Shown here: in pieces, positions 8,779-17,022 of the stretch | How positions within the stretch are numbered: the first letter of the stretch is position 1 | Layout of the letters: each line of letters starts with the position of its first letter | NCBI RefSeq assembly: GCF_000336755.1 | Contig: NZ_AOLK01000021.1 | Span: forward strand, 20,827-64,251 | Source: Haloferax elongans ATCC BAA-1513 | GTDB lineage: Archaea; Halobacteriota; Halobacteria; Halobacteriales; Haloferacaceae | Length of the DNA: 43,425 nt | Direction: 5' to 3' | Position numbers and translations under genes: made by a program | The notes under the pieces: generated by a model | Told to the model about the DNA's origin: nothing | Seen by the model: the letters and a program-made list of their open reading frames with translations, nothing else | The model's database searches: none

Positions 8779-9563
8779 GCGACGACGCAGCCTCGACCCC
8801 GACGGCTGGCGACGACTCGGACCACGAGTTCGTCGTCGTCGTGGTCGAACCCGAGACGCCCGGCAACGTCGGTACCATCGCTCGGGCGATGAAGAACTTC
8901 GGTATCTACGACCTCCGTCTCGTCAATCCGCCGCCGTTGGACCCCGACGGAGAAGCCTATGGGTTCGCCGGACACGCCCGCGAAGACGTGCTTCCGAACG
9001 CGACCGAGACGACCTTAGAGGAGGTCGTCGAGGAGTTCCACACCATCGGAACGACCGCCGTCTCTCACGAGGACTCCACCCGACACGTCCGCTACCCGTT
9101 CAAGACGCCCGCCGAAGTCGCCGACTCATTGGAGTCGGTACAGACCAAGACGGCACTCGTCTTCGGCCGCGAGGGGACCGGCCTCGACAACGAGGAACTC
9201 GGGATGCTCGACGAGGTGTGCTGTATCCCGGCTGACCACCGCTACCCCGTCTTGAACCTTGGACAGGCGGCGACCATCCTCATGTACGAACTCCGTCGCT
9301 TCACCGTCGACGAGATACAACTCCCCGACGTGGAGCGAGAGCGTGCTTCCGAGGCCGAAATCGACGTCGTCTACCGGTTCTTCGACGACCTGCTCGACGC
9401 CATCGACTACCGGGAACACAAGCGCGAGAAGACGTCGCAGATGATGCGACGACTCGTCGGCCGCGCGCACCCGACAGAGCGCGAGGCGGCCACGCTCACG
9501 GGTGTCCTTCGCCGCGCCGCAGAACACGTTCGGAATCCCGAGCGCTTCCGCGACGACGACTGA
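8775..9563 (+). CDS. trmJ: tRNA 2'-O-methyltransferase, TrmJ type (SPOUT)
   Basis: A 262-residue SPOUT-class RNA methyltransferase. After an acidic N-terminus come VVVVEPETPGNVGTIARAMKNF (motif 1, shown in part as PGNVGTIARAM), VFGREGTGL (motif 2) and PVLNLGQAATILMYEL (motif 3 with the SAM-binding knot, core LNLGQA). These are diagnostic of TrmJ/TrmH enzymes, and the helical C-terminal extension suits TrmJ. It probably methylates the ribose at position 32 of tRNA with S-adenosylmethionine. It overlaps the preceding gene by ATGA. Confidence 0.9.
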   Translation: MSDDAASTPTAGDDSDHEFVVVVVEPETPGNVGTIARAMKNFGIYDLRLVNPPPLDPDGEAYGFAGHAREDVLPNATETTLEEVVEEFHTIGTTAVSHEDSTRHVRYPFKTPAEVADSLESVQTKTALVFGREGTGLDNEELGMLDEVCCIPADHRYPVLNLGQAATILMYELRRFTVDEIQLPDVERERASEAEIDVVYRFFDDLLDAIDYREHKREKTSQMMRRLVGRAHPTEREAATLTGVLRRAAEHVRNPERFRDDD

Positions 9564-9575
9564 CCTCGCTCCGGA

Positions 9576-10031
9576 TTACTCCGATTCTCGGCGGACGAAC
9601 ATCACGAGGCCGACGAACGAACAGACCTTCTCCACCTCGCCTGACTCGCGCTCTGCGTAGGTCGTCGTCCGAATCTCGGCGAGTCCGCGGTCGTCCGTCT
9701 CGGGCGTCAGCTCTAGCACTTCGTTCTCGATAGTGAGCGTGTCGCCAGGATAGACCGGTTTCCACCAGCGGAGTTCGTCAACGCCCTTCGCGCCGAGAGC
9801 CGCGGAGTCGTTGAGGAAGCCGTCCACGAGGAGGCGCATCGTCATTGCGGTCGTGTGCCACCCGCTGGCGATGACGCCGCCGTACATCGACTCGGCTTCC
9901 GCCCGCTCGGGGTCGGTGTGGAACCACTGCGGGTCGTACTGCTCGGCGAACTCCAGAATCTCGTCTCTGGAAACGTCGTAGTCGCCGAATTCGTAGATAT
10001 CGCCGACCGTGAGGTCTTCGAAGAATCGCAT
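9576..10031 (-). CDS. MaoC-like (R)-hydratase / hotdog-fold dehydratase
   Basis: A 151-residue hotdog-fold protein of the MaoC/(R)-enoyl-CoA hydratase group. It starts MRFFEDLTVGDIYEFG, the usual beginning. The hydratase motif is seen as YDPQWFHTDPERA (catalytic Asp and His), followed by GVIASGWHT and a C-terminal strand region. It would hydrate enoyl-CoA thioesters in fatty-acid or polyhydroxyalkanoate metabolism. The minus-strand frame stays open upstream to 10349, but the ATG at 10031 is the start that matches the family. Convergent with trmJ, divergent from the protease at 10131. Confidence 0.88.
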   Translation of the reverse strand: MRFFEDLTVGDIYEFGDYDVSRDEILEFAEQYDPQWFHTDPERAEAESMYGGVIASGWHTTAMTMRLLVDGFLNDSAALGAKGVDELRWWKPVYPGDTLTIENEVLELTPETDDRGLAEIRTTTYAERESGEVEKVCSFVGLVMFVRRESE

Positions 10032-10130
10032 ATGACTCGCTTCGGACGGCAGTGTCGAGAAAGTAGCGGTGTGTCGAGAACCCCAACGCCCGACAACTGT
10101 TTGCGACATGCGCTCGTAGGTAGTCCCGAG

Positions 10131-11084
10131 ATGGCCTCGCCCGCAGGTCGCTCGCGCTTCCAGATGGTTCTGGTGGGAGTGACCGTCCTCGTGTTTTATC
10201 TCACGCTCAGCGCCCTCAGCGCCTTTGCAGTGGTGACGCTGTGGCGACTCCGCCCTGACCCCGTGACGGGTGCGCTGGTCGGCGTCGGCATCGCGGTCGT
10301 ACTCGGCTATCTGAGTTTCCGCTTCGGGACGGTACGACTTCTCAGTCAACTCGACGCCCGTGACCTCTCGCCGATGGAGGCACCCAGTGTCTATCGCCTC
10401 CGCGACCGCTTGTCTGAACAGATGGGAATCACGCCGCCGTCACTGAAACTGGCGCACTTTGCGGCCCCGAACGCGATGGCGCTCGACCCAGTCGGCCGCG
10501 ACGTGGTCGTCCTTGACGCGGCGCTGTTTCGATTGCTCGACGGCAACGAGTTCGAGGCGCTGTTGGCGCACGAACTCGCGCACCTCGAACGAAAAGACAG
10601 CCTCGTCCAGTCGCTCGTCGCAAGCATCATCCAGACTGCCGTGGGCGTCGGGTTCTTCGTCGTCTCACCAGTGACGTTCCTAACGACCGGTATCGCGCTC
10701 GGGACCGCGTGGATTCGCGGAACGCCACGCGAATGGGACAAGACGATTCCGGGGCGGTTCCGACGACTCCTCGATACGTTCGTCGGTGCGTTCGGCTTCG
10801 GCCTGACAGTTCTCGTTCGCTTGCAGGCACGCAAGCGCGAATTCGCCGCCGACGCCAGAGCCGCGGAGGTGACAGGTAAGCCGCTTGCCCTCGCGTCGGC
10901 GCTGCGGAAACTGGAACGCGCATCCCGACCGAAATGGGGCATGTCGCCGCTGTGGGTCTACGGCGAAGTCGAGGTCGACGACCCCGTGTCGGACCTCCTT
11001 TCGACCCACCCCGCGACCGACGAGCGCGTAGAGCGCCTGCAAGAGATGGCCGACGAGTCGATGACGCACATCGAGGTGGAGTAA
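10131..11084 (+). CDS. htpX: HtpX-like M48 membrane metalloprotease
   Basis: A 317-residue M48 peptidase. Two N-terminal membrane helices (about 13-70) precede the zinc motif HELAH at residues 147-151. Two more hydrophobic segments follow (about 163-200), and then the third-ligand region KREFAADARAAEVTG with its Glu. A THPATDERVERL motif near the end is typical of HtpX. It would degrade misfolded membrane proteins with the active site in the cytoplasm. The ATG at 10131 was chosen because upstream codons read through the MaoC promoter. The next gene starts 1 nt after the stop. Confidence 0.9.
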   Translation: MASPAGRSRFQMVLVGVTVLVFYLTLSALSAFAVVTLWRLRPDPVTGALVGVGIAVVLGYLSFRFGTVRLLSQLDARDLSPMEAPSVYRLRDRLSEQMGITPPSLKLAHFAAPNAMALDPVGRDVVVLDAALFRLLDGNEFEALLAHELAHLERKDSLVQSLVASIIQTAVGVGFFVVSPVTFLTTGIALGTAWIRGTPREWDKTIPGRFRRLLDTFVGAFGFGLTVLVRLQARKREFAADARAAEVTGKPLALASALRKLERASRPKWGMSPLWVYGEVEVDDPVSDLLSTHPATDERVERLQEMADESMTHIEVE

Positions 11085-11085
11085 C

Positions 11086-11613
11086 GTGCCCGGAACGCCC
11101 GACCCTGTGCTCGGTAGTCAGCTACTGACGTACACCCTCGCATCAGTCACCAGTCTCGTGTTGGTCGCCGTGGTGTATGCAACCCGGAGACGAATCGCCC
11201 GCAGTTGGGTACCGCTGGCACTGCTCGGGTTCGGGTATGCCACCGTGACGCTCTCGGTCTGGGCAGTTGCCCGGCTTGCGACCGATGCGCTTCCCTCTGG
11301 AATCATCGAAGACCCCCTTTCGGCGGCCGGGTTCATCGCGTTCTCGTTCGCGGTGCTCGCCGGGTTCGTCGTCGTTGCGGCCGGGTTGTACGCGCGTCGT
11401 GGTCTCCTCGTGCCGCTCGTCGGTCTGTTCGGCTTCACCGAACTCGTCTGGTGGTCGTTTCTGCACGTTCGCGGCGAGACCGACGCACTCGGGATGTTTG
11501 CCCTATTCGGGCCGGTGCTCGTCGTTGCCCTCCTCCTCGCGGCCGTTTTCGAGTACGTCGCTCGGACGCTCTGGAATCGGGCGACTCGCGGTGGCGACCG
11601 CTCGATGACGTGA
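11086..11613 (+). CDS. Hypothetical membrane protein
   Basis: A 175-residue protein with about five predicted membrane helices, no soluble domain and no motif I recognise. The GTG start follows the protease stop by a single base, so it is co-transcribed and probably translationally coupled with the HtpX-like gene. A role as a partner or regulator of the protease is a guess from context. Convergent with gatE. Confidence 0.7.
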   Translation: MPGTPDPVLGSQLLTYTLASVTSLVLVAVVYATRRRIARSWVPLALLGFGYATVTLSVWAVARLATDALPSGIIEDPLSAAGFIAFSFAVLAGFVVVAAGLYARRGLLVPLVGLFGFTELVWWSFLHVRGETDALGMFALFGPVLVVALLLAAVFEYVARTLWNRATRGGDRSMT

Positions 11614-11649
11614 GAACGCAGCAAAAAGGACGACTGCGCGGCCCCGGCG

Positions 11650-13518
11650 TTAGGATCGCTTTTGAATCTCTTCGCGGAGCACGTCGCTCACGACGCCACC
11701 GTCGGCCTTGCCGCGGAGTGCGCCCATTGCTTCGCCCATGAGGGCGGAGAACGCGCCCATGCCTTGTTCTTCGACCTGTCCGGCGTTACGCTCGACGACT
11801 TCCGCGATTGCCTCGCGGACTTCGTCTTCGGAGACGCCCGAGAGTCCGGCCGCTTCGACCGCTTCTTCGGCCGTGTGGTCCGGGTTGTCGGCGATAGTTT
11901 CGAGGACTTCGTTGACGCCCTCTTTCGCGAGGTCGCCGTCTTCGACGAGATGCATGACGGCGAGCAGGTGGTCGTCGGTGATGTTCTCGACCGCGACGTC
12001 GTCGCGGCGGAGTTCGGTGAGCGTCGATTCGAGGAGCCCCGCCGCGAACGTCGCGTCGATGCCCTCGTCGACCGCCTGCTCGAACAGCGGCATCTTGCGG
12101 CCGTAGGCCACTTGGTCGGCGAGTCCCGCGTCGAGACCGAACTCGTCCTGATAGCGGTCGACCTTCTCGGTGAGGAGTTCGGGCGTCTCCACGTCGCTGG
12201 GGTCGAGGTCGACCGGGATGACGTCCGTCTCGGGGTACATCCGGGCCGCGCCGGGAAGCGGGCGAAGGTAGCGCGTCGTGCCGTCGTCGTTGGCACCGCG
12301 GGTCTCTTCGGGGACTTCCTCGATTGCGACTTCGGCGCGGTCGGCCACCGCCTCGATGGCGAGGTCGGCCGTTTCGGGGTCGTCGGCGACGATTGCGACT
12401 GCGTCTTCGGGACCGGCATCGACTGCCTCGCGGAGCGCGTCGACTTCGTCCTCGGTGACGCCGTAGGCGGGGAGTTCGTCGGTGTGGAAGATGCCACCCG
12501 CGCCGTGGCGCTTGGCGTGGTCGGAGAACTCGGTTCCGAGGCGGCGGTCGGGCTGGAGTTCGCGGCCGACGAGGCCATCGAAGCCAGCGAGACGAACGCC
12601 CATGACCTTCCCACCGGAGTCGAGCGCGCCGCGGATGACGCCGGAGTCGGAGTCCTCGAACACGTCAGTCACGTCGGTCACGTCGCCGACGGCGGCCTCA
12701 CGAGACCGCAGTTCGTCGCGAATCTCGATGAGTTCGGCCTGTCGGCCGACTTCGAAGCGGACGATTTCGTCGATTTGGTCGAGGGCCTGTACACCCTTGA
12801 TTTCGACGCGTGCGCCCTCTTCGATGGAGACGTTGACGTCCTGGCGGATGGTGCCGAGGCCGCGCTTTACTTTACCGGTAGAGCGCAGGAACATCCCGAT
12901 GGTCTCGGCCGCCTCGCGTGCCTGCTCGGGCGAGGAGATGTCCGGGCCGGTTCCGATTTCGACGAGCGGGATGCCGAGGCGGTCGAGACTGAAGAGGACG
13001 CCGTCGTCGCGCTCTTCGATGCGCTGGGCGGACTCCTCTTCGAGCATGATGTCGACGATAGAGACTGGACCCTCGCTCGTCTCGATTTCCCCGTCCTGCG
13101 CGACGAGCGTGGTGCGCTGGAAGCCGGAGGTGTTCGAGCCGTCGATGACGAGTTTGCGCATCACGTGCGCTTGGTCGACCACCTGCATGTCGAGCAGTTC
13201 GGCGATTTGCATCGCCACGGTTCGCGCCTCGACGTCGAGTTCGTGCGGCGGTTCGTCGTCTTCTTCGACCAGACAGGTCGTGTCGTAGGCGAGGTACTCG
13301 AACTCGCGGTCGACACGGCTCTCTTCGAGGGCAGCTTCGTCGAGTTCGCCGAGTTCACTCTTCGTCGGGTGGAGGAAGCGCGTGAACGTCCGTTCCGCTT
13401 CGTCGGGCTCGCGAAGTGCCGTCGGACAGCTACAGAACAGCTTCGTCGCAGTGTCGAGTTGCTGGTGAATCTCCAGCCCCGCGACGAGTCCGAGGTCCTC
13501 GTAGTCGTACTCGCTCAT
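11650..13518 (-). CDS. gatE: Glutamyl-tRNA(Gln) amidotransferase subunit E
   Basis: A 622-residue archaeal GatE, the kinase/tRNA-binding subunit of the GatDE complex that converts Glu-tRNA(Gln) to Gln-tRNA(Gln) in organisms without GlnRS. The GatB-like N-terminal catalytic core contains GLEIHQQLDTATKLFC with its Cys pair (CSCP), KLVIDGSNTSGFQRT, and RLGIPLVEIGTGPDI. The GatE-specific AspRS-like insertion (about 275-415) follows, then MYPETDVIP and a YqeY-like helical tail. GatD is not in the window. The length is normal. A TATA box lies 24-33 nt upstream, fitting a leaderless start. Confidence 0.97.
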   Translation of the reverse strand: MSEYDYEDLGLVAGLEIHQQLDTATKLFCSCPTALREPDEAERTFTRFLHPTKSELGELDEAALEESRVDREFEYLAYDTTCLVEEDDEPPHELDVEARTVAMQIAELLDMQVVDQAHVMRKLVIDGSNTSGFQRTTLVAQDGEIETSEGPVSIVDIMLEEESAQRIEERDDGVLFSLDRLGIPLVEIGTGPDISSPEQAREAAETIGMFLRSTGKVKRGLGTIRQDVNVSIEEGARVEIKGVQALDQIDEIVRFEVGRQAELIEIRDELRSREAAVGDVTDVTDVFEDSDSGVIRGALDSGGKVMGVRLAGFDGLVGRELQPDRRLGTEFSDHAKRHGAGGIFHTDELPAYGVTEDEVDALREAVDAGPEDAVAIVADDPETADLAIEAVADRAEVAIEEVPEETRGANDDGTTRYLRPLPGAARMYPETDVIPVDLDPSDVETPELLTEKVDRYQDEFGLDAGLADQVAYGRKMPLFEQAVDEGIDATFAAGLLESTLTELRRDDVAVENITDDHLLAVMHLVEDGDLAKEGVNEVLETIADNPDHTAEEAVEAAGLSGVSEDEVREAIAEVVERNAGQVEEQGMGAFSALMGEAMGALRGKADGGVVSDVLREEIQKRS

Positions 13519-13540
13519 TGGTACTCCCTGTGACCGCGGG

Positions 13541-13550
13541 ACTAAAAAAG
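13541..13550 (-). promoter_or_regulatory. gatE TATA box
   Basis: On the minus strand CTTTTTTAGT lies 23-32 nt before the gatE ATG, the spacing expected for an archaeal promoter with a leaderless mRNA. Confidence 0.55.
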
Positions 13551-13564
13551 GAATCAGTCTGCCG

Positions 13565-13690
13565 TCAGAGACGGCGAAGTCCCTGACCTATGCCCTCGAC
13601 TTGCTCACACTCTGGGCAAATATATGTCCAACCATCGTTTGTCGCTCTCCCCTCCGCGAAGACGGCCCCACAACCTCGACATTCCAACAT
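13565..13690 (-). CDS. Small CxxC zinc-ribbon protein (possibly the remnant of a longer one)
   Basis: A 41-residue minus-strand frame from the ATG at 13690: MLECRGCGAVF, then TNDGWTYICPECEQ and a short Arg/Leu tail. CRGC and CPEC make one complete four-cysteine zinc ribbon, a class of tiny proteins common in haloarchaea. An in-frame ATG at 13729 would add 13 residues of unconvincing sequence. Upstream, in the next frame, the codons read SIEICPDCNSSGPMGETCW, which looks like the missing first half of a larger ribbon protein. The gene may therefore be frameshifted (see findings). No function is assigned. Confidence 0.55.
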   Translation of the reverse strand: MLECRGCGAVFAEGRATNDGWTYICPECEQVEGIGQGLRRL

Positions 13691-13743
13691 GTCTCGCCCA
13701 TGGGCCCGCTGCTGTTGCAGTCCGGGCATATCTCTATAGACGT
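13682..13743 (-). pseudogene. Out-of-frame upstream half of the zinc-ribbon gene
   Basis: On the minus strand from 13743 the codons read ACG then SIEICPDCNSSGPMGETCW. This joins naturally to ECRGCGAVF if one base is restored near 13681-13689 (TGGAATG to TGGGAATG). The first codon, ACG, sits where an ATG start would be expected. Two small lesions would explain the present state; a sequencing error at the run of Gs is the alternative. Confidence 0.4.
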
Positions 13744-13899
13744 AGAATTAAGGCTTGAAAATACCGATTTCCGCGATTTCCTGTGAAAATCTTGTTCGAT
13801 GACGATTGTCACGGCAGCGCTGTGTAGTGATTGTTGGCCAAATACAGAGTAAATCTAACGTCGTTCAGATTCGTATTTGTCCTCTACTCCAGGCATGCT

Positions 13900-13918
13900 A
13901 ACCACTAACATAGTGGTT
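13900..13918. repeat. Inverted repeat in AT-rich intergenic DNA
   Basis: AACCACTA and TAGTGGTT are perfect 8-bp arms separated by ACA, in the AT-rich stretch beyond the fumarase stop. The region 13745-13967 otherwise contains no gene. The repeat may be a protein site or a transcript-end hairpin. Confidence 0.4.
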
Positions 13919-13967
13919 TATGGCGTTCCTAAAATATCAAAAAGTTAGAATTTAATCTATTGAGTTC

Positions 13968-15377
13968 TCAGTCGTCGCCGAGAATACCCGGGTGGGTCAT
14001 CTTCTCGGGGTCGAGAACCTCGTCGGCTTCCGCTTCCGTGAGGTAGCCTTCGTCGATGGCGACCTGTCGGACCGTCTTGCCTTCGGCGAGTGCCCGTTTC
14101 GCGACCTTAGAGGCCTTGTCGTAGCCGATAGCCGGGTTGAGGGCCGTCGCGAGCGCCATGGACTGTTCGACCTGCTCTGCGCAGTGTTCCTCGTTGGCTT
14201 CGAGTTTGGCGACGAAGCGCTCGGCGAACACTTCCGAGGAGTTCGCGAGGAGTTTCGCCGATTCGAGGAAGTTGTGCGCGAGCACGGGCTTGTAGAGGTT
14301 AAGGTCGATTTGACCCTCGGCAGCACCGGCGGCGACGGCGGCGTCGTTGCCGACGACCTGCTTGTGGACCTGATTGACCGCTTCGGCGACGACCGGGTTG
14401 ATTTTGCCGGGCATGATGGACGACCCGGGCTGGTTTTCCGGCTGTTCGAGTTCGCCGAGACCGTTGCGTGGGCCGGAGGCGAGCAGGCGGAGGTCGTTGG
14501 CAATCTTGTTGAGCGAGCCAGCGACAGTGCGGAGTGCACCGTGTGCCTCGGACATCGCGTCGTGTGCGGCCTGCGCCTCGAAGTGGTTGTCGGCTTCGCG
14601 GAACTCGACGCCGGTCTCTTCGGACATGTACTCAGCCGCCTTCGCGGGGAACTCGGGGTGCGTGTTCAGTCCCGTCCCGACGGCGGTGCCGCCGAGTGCG
14701 AGTTCGCCGAGGTGGTCGCGGACGTTCTTCACGCGCTTGATACCCTTCTCGACCTGCGTGCGGTAGCCGCCGAACTCCTGTCCGAGACGGACGGGAGTCG
14801 CGTCCTGCAGGTGCGTGCGGCCGGTCTTGACGACGCCGTCGAACTCGTCTTCCTTGTCGGCGAGCGCGTCGGCGAGCGTCTCCAGTGCGGGGATGAGGTC
14901 TTTCTCGACCGCTTCGAGCGCCGAGACGTGCATCGCGGTCGGGATGACGTCGTTCGAAGACTGGCCGAAGTTGACGTGGTCGTTCGGGTGGACGGCGCGG
15001 TCGCCGATTTCCTTGCCCATGATTTCGGCGGCGCGGTTGGCGATGACCTCGTTTACGTTCATGTTCGACGAGGTGCCCGAGCCGGTCTGGAAGACGTCGA
15101 CCGGGAACTGGTCGTCGAGTTCGCCCGCGATGACTTCGTCGGCGGCAGCGACGACCGCCTCGGCGACGTCCTCGTCGATCATGCCGAGGTCACGGTTCGC
15201 CTGCGCGGCGGCCTTCTTGACGACGCCCAGTGCGCGCACGAAGCGTCGCCCGAACGTGATTCCCGAGATGGGGAAGTTCTCGACCGCGCGCTGGGTCTGT
15301 GCGCCCCAGTACGCGTCGACCGGTACCTCCATCTCCCCGAGACTGTCCTGCTCGATACGGAACTCGTCGTTACCCAT
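13968..15377 (-). CDS. fumC: Class II fumarate hydratase
   Basis: A 469-residue class II fumarase, which interconverts fumarate and malate in the TCA cycle. Family signatures are visible along the protein: FPVDVFQTGSGTSSNMN, HPNDHVNFGQSSND, KTGRTHLQDATP, GGTAVGTGLNTHP and the active-site loop GSSIMPGKINPV. The length matches the tetrameric, oxygen-stable FumC type. The ATG at 15377 has a TTTTAC box on the minus strand at 15404-15409. It is transcribed divergently from the sugar transporter operon. Confidence 0.97.
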   Translation of the reverse strand: MGNDEFRIEQDSLGEMEVPVDAYWGAQTQRAVENFPISGITFGRRFVRALGVVKKAAAQANRDLGMIDEDVAEAVVAAADEVIAGELDDQFPVDVFQTGSGTSSNMNVNEVIANRAAEIMGKEIGDRAVHPNDHVNFGQSSNDVIPTAMHVSALEAVEKDLIPALETLADALADKEDEFDGVVKTGRTHLQDATPVRLGQEFGGYRTQVEKGIKRVKNVRDHLGELALGGTAVGTGLNTHPEFPAKAAEYMSEETGVEFREADNHFEAQAAHDAMSEAHGALRTVAGSLNKIANDLRLLASGPRNGLGELEQPENQPGSSIMPGKINPVVAEAVNQVHKQVVGNDAAVAAGAAEGQIDLNLYKPVLAHNFLESAKLLANSSEVFAERFVAKLEANEEHCAEQVEQSMALATALNPAIGYDKASKVAKRALAEGKTVRQVAIDEGYLTEAEADEVLDPEKMTHPGILGDD

Positions 15378-15403
15378 GCGTGGGCGGTCTGCGCGGCGTC
15401 AGG

Positions 15404-15409
15404 TAAAAT
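15404..15409 (-). promoter_or_regulatory. fumC TATA box
   Basis: TTTTAC on the minus strand, 27-32 nt before the fumC ATG, suits a leaderless archaeal promoter. Confidence 0.5.
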
Positions 15410-15568
15410 CCATTGGTCTGTGCCGTTCGTTCACACGAAATCTGAGAATTTACTAATATCTGAATAATTATTTATTCTTGGTGTATCTTGGCGCTGTCTG
15501 ACGGTTTCACTGACTAATATTAATTACTCATGAAAATTTACTCAGTTCCGAATTACAAATTAGAAAGA

Positions 15569-15574
15569 TTTAAG
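15569..15574 (+). promoter_or_regulatory. Sugar ABC operon TATA box
   Basis: TTTAAG lies 48 nt before the SBP start, giving an expected leader of about 20-25 nt without a clear Shine-Dalgarno. The preceding 120 bp is strongly AT-rich with two ACTAATAT copies (15453-15460 and 15513-15520), which could be regulator sites, but I could not match a known motif. Confidence 0.45.
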
Positions 15575-15621
15575 TAGCCGAATCTAAACCGTATGTGTAG
15601 AGCTGTCACGGTTCAAAAATC

Positions 15622-16995
15622 ATGACTGATACACCAGACACAGACGGACTCTCTCGACGCACGTATCTGAAAGTAGCAGGAGGAGCGGGCAGTGCAGCGC
15701 TTCTGGCCGGGTGTACCGGCGGTGGAAACGACGATTCGGACGCCGAGGCAACCGATTCGGACGGCGGAAGTTCCGGTGACTCGGAGACGACAGAAAGCGG
15801 CGGCGAGGGAAGTTCCGGTGGCAACGCACTCGAAGTGCAGCACTGGTGGACCGGCGGCGACGGTGGTGCCGCCATCCAGGCGCTCTTCGAGGGCTTCAAA
15901 GAGAAGTATCCGGACATCGAAGTGACGGAGAACCCGGTGGCTGGCGGGGCCGGACAGAACCTCCACGCAGTCATCAAAAAGCGCATCCTCAACAACGACC
16001 CGCCGAGTTCGTGGCAGGCGTGGCCGGGTGCGAACCTGCAGCCGTACACGGACGCCGACAAGCTGGCCGACATCGAAGAGTCGGTGTGGGGCCACAACGA
16101 CATGAAGAACGCCTACCTCGACGGGCCGAAGAAGGCAGCCAAGCCCGCAGGGGAGTTCGTCACGGTCCCCCTCAACATCCACCGGCTGAACAACCTCTTC
16201 TACAACGTCGAAGTCGTCGAAGACGCCGGTGTCGACCCAGCGAGCATCGACTCGCCGAGCGCACTCGTCGATGCCATGGCGAAAGTCGAAGAAGCCGGCT
16301 ACGTCGGCATGGCCCAGCAGACGAAGTCTGCATGGTCCACCGGCCAGCTCTGGGCGCAGGTGCTCCTTGGCGAGTTCGGTGCGGACGTGTACGCCGACGT
16401 GACGGCGGGTAACGTCGAAGCGAACGCCGAGGCAGTCAAAGAGTCGCTCAAAATCGTGAAGCAGTACTCCGAGTACTACCCGAACGACGCCGGGTCCATC
16501 TCGTGGCAGGACGCCAACTCGAAGGTCATCGAGGGCGACGCGGCGTTCTTCCACCAGGGCGACTGGGCTGCGGGGATGTACCGCGGACAGGACGGCTTCG
16601 AGTACGAGACTCACTGGAACCAGGTTCCCTTCCCGGGGACGAAGGGCGTCTACGCGCTCAACATGGACTCGTTCCCCTTCCCGGCGAACAACCCGTCCCC
16701 CGAGGCGACCAAGAAGTTCCTCCGCTACGTCGGCTCCGTCGACGCGCAAAAGCGGTTCAACCCCAAGAAGGGCTCTATCCCGCCGCGCACCGACGTTCCG
16801 AAGGACGCCTTCGGTCCGTTCCTGCAGAGCCAGATGGACGACTTCGCGAACTCCGACGCCCAGCCGCTGTCGATTCAGCACGGACTCGCTGTCAGCCCCG
16901 ACGCGCTCACCGGATTCGGTGACGCCATGTCGTCGTTCATCTCCGGCTACGACGTTGAGTCGGCCTACGCCGACCTGAAGGCGGCGTTCGAATAG
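15622..16995 (+). CDS. Sugar ABC transporter substrate-binding lipoprotein
   Basis: A 457-residue family 1 extracellular solute-binding protein. The Tat lipoprotein signal has RR at 12-13 and lipobox LLAGC with Cys31, then an acidic Ser/Gly linker of about 40 residues. The mature domain opens LEVQHWWTGGDGGAAIQAL and contains NPVAGGAGQNLHA and the ITW-like NIHRLNNLFYN segment. These resemble the glucose/mannose-type (GtsA-like) binding proteins of CUT1 transporters. The substrate is probably a hexose (inference). First gene of a four-gene operon. Confidence 0.9.
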   Translation: MTDTPDTDGLSRRTYLKVAGGAGSAALLAGCTGGGNDDSDAEATDSDGGSSGDSETTESGGEGSSGGNALEVQHWWTGGDGGAAIQALFEGFKEKYPDIEVTENPVAGGAGQNLHAVIKKRILNNDPPSSWQAWPGANLQPYTDADKLADIEESVWGHNDMKNAYLDGPKKAAKPAGEFVTVPLNIHRLNNLFYNVEVVEDAGVDPASIDSPSALVDAMAKVEEAGYVGMAQQTKSAWSTGQLWAQVLLGEFGADVYADVTAGNVEANAEAVKESLKIVKQYSEYYPNDAGSISWQDANSKVIEGDAAFFHQGDWAAGMYRGQDGFEYETHWNQVPFPGTKGVYALNMDSFPFPANNPSPEATKKFLRYVGSVDAQKRFNPKKGSIPPRTDVPKDAFGPFLQSQMDDFANSDAQPLSIQHGLAVSPDALTGFGDAMSSFISGYDVESAYADLKAAFE

Positions 16996-17022
16996 GCGAC
17001 TTCCTCCCTTTCCACTTTCATC

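Noticed and set aside
9855..10130. N-terminal extension of the HtpX-like protein
   Set aside because: It reads through the MaoC start region in antisense; the ATG at 10131 gives the family start.
11662..13533. 623-codon open frame on the plus strand opposite gatE
   Set aside because: It is the antisense of a convincing GatE gene; GC-rich codon bias leaves such frames open. Its product has low-complexity Arg/Asp/Phe/Val sequence and no family motif.
13992..15467. 491-codon plus-strand frame opposite fumC
   Set aside because: Antisense shadow; fumC is unambiguous.
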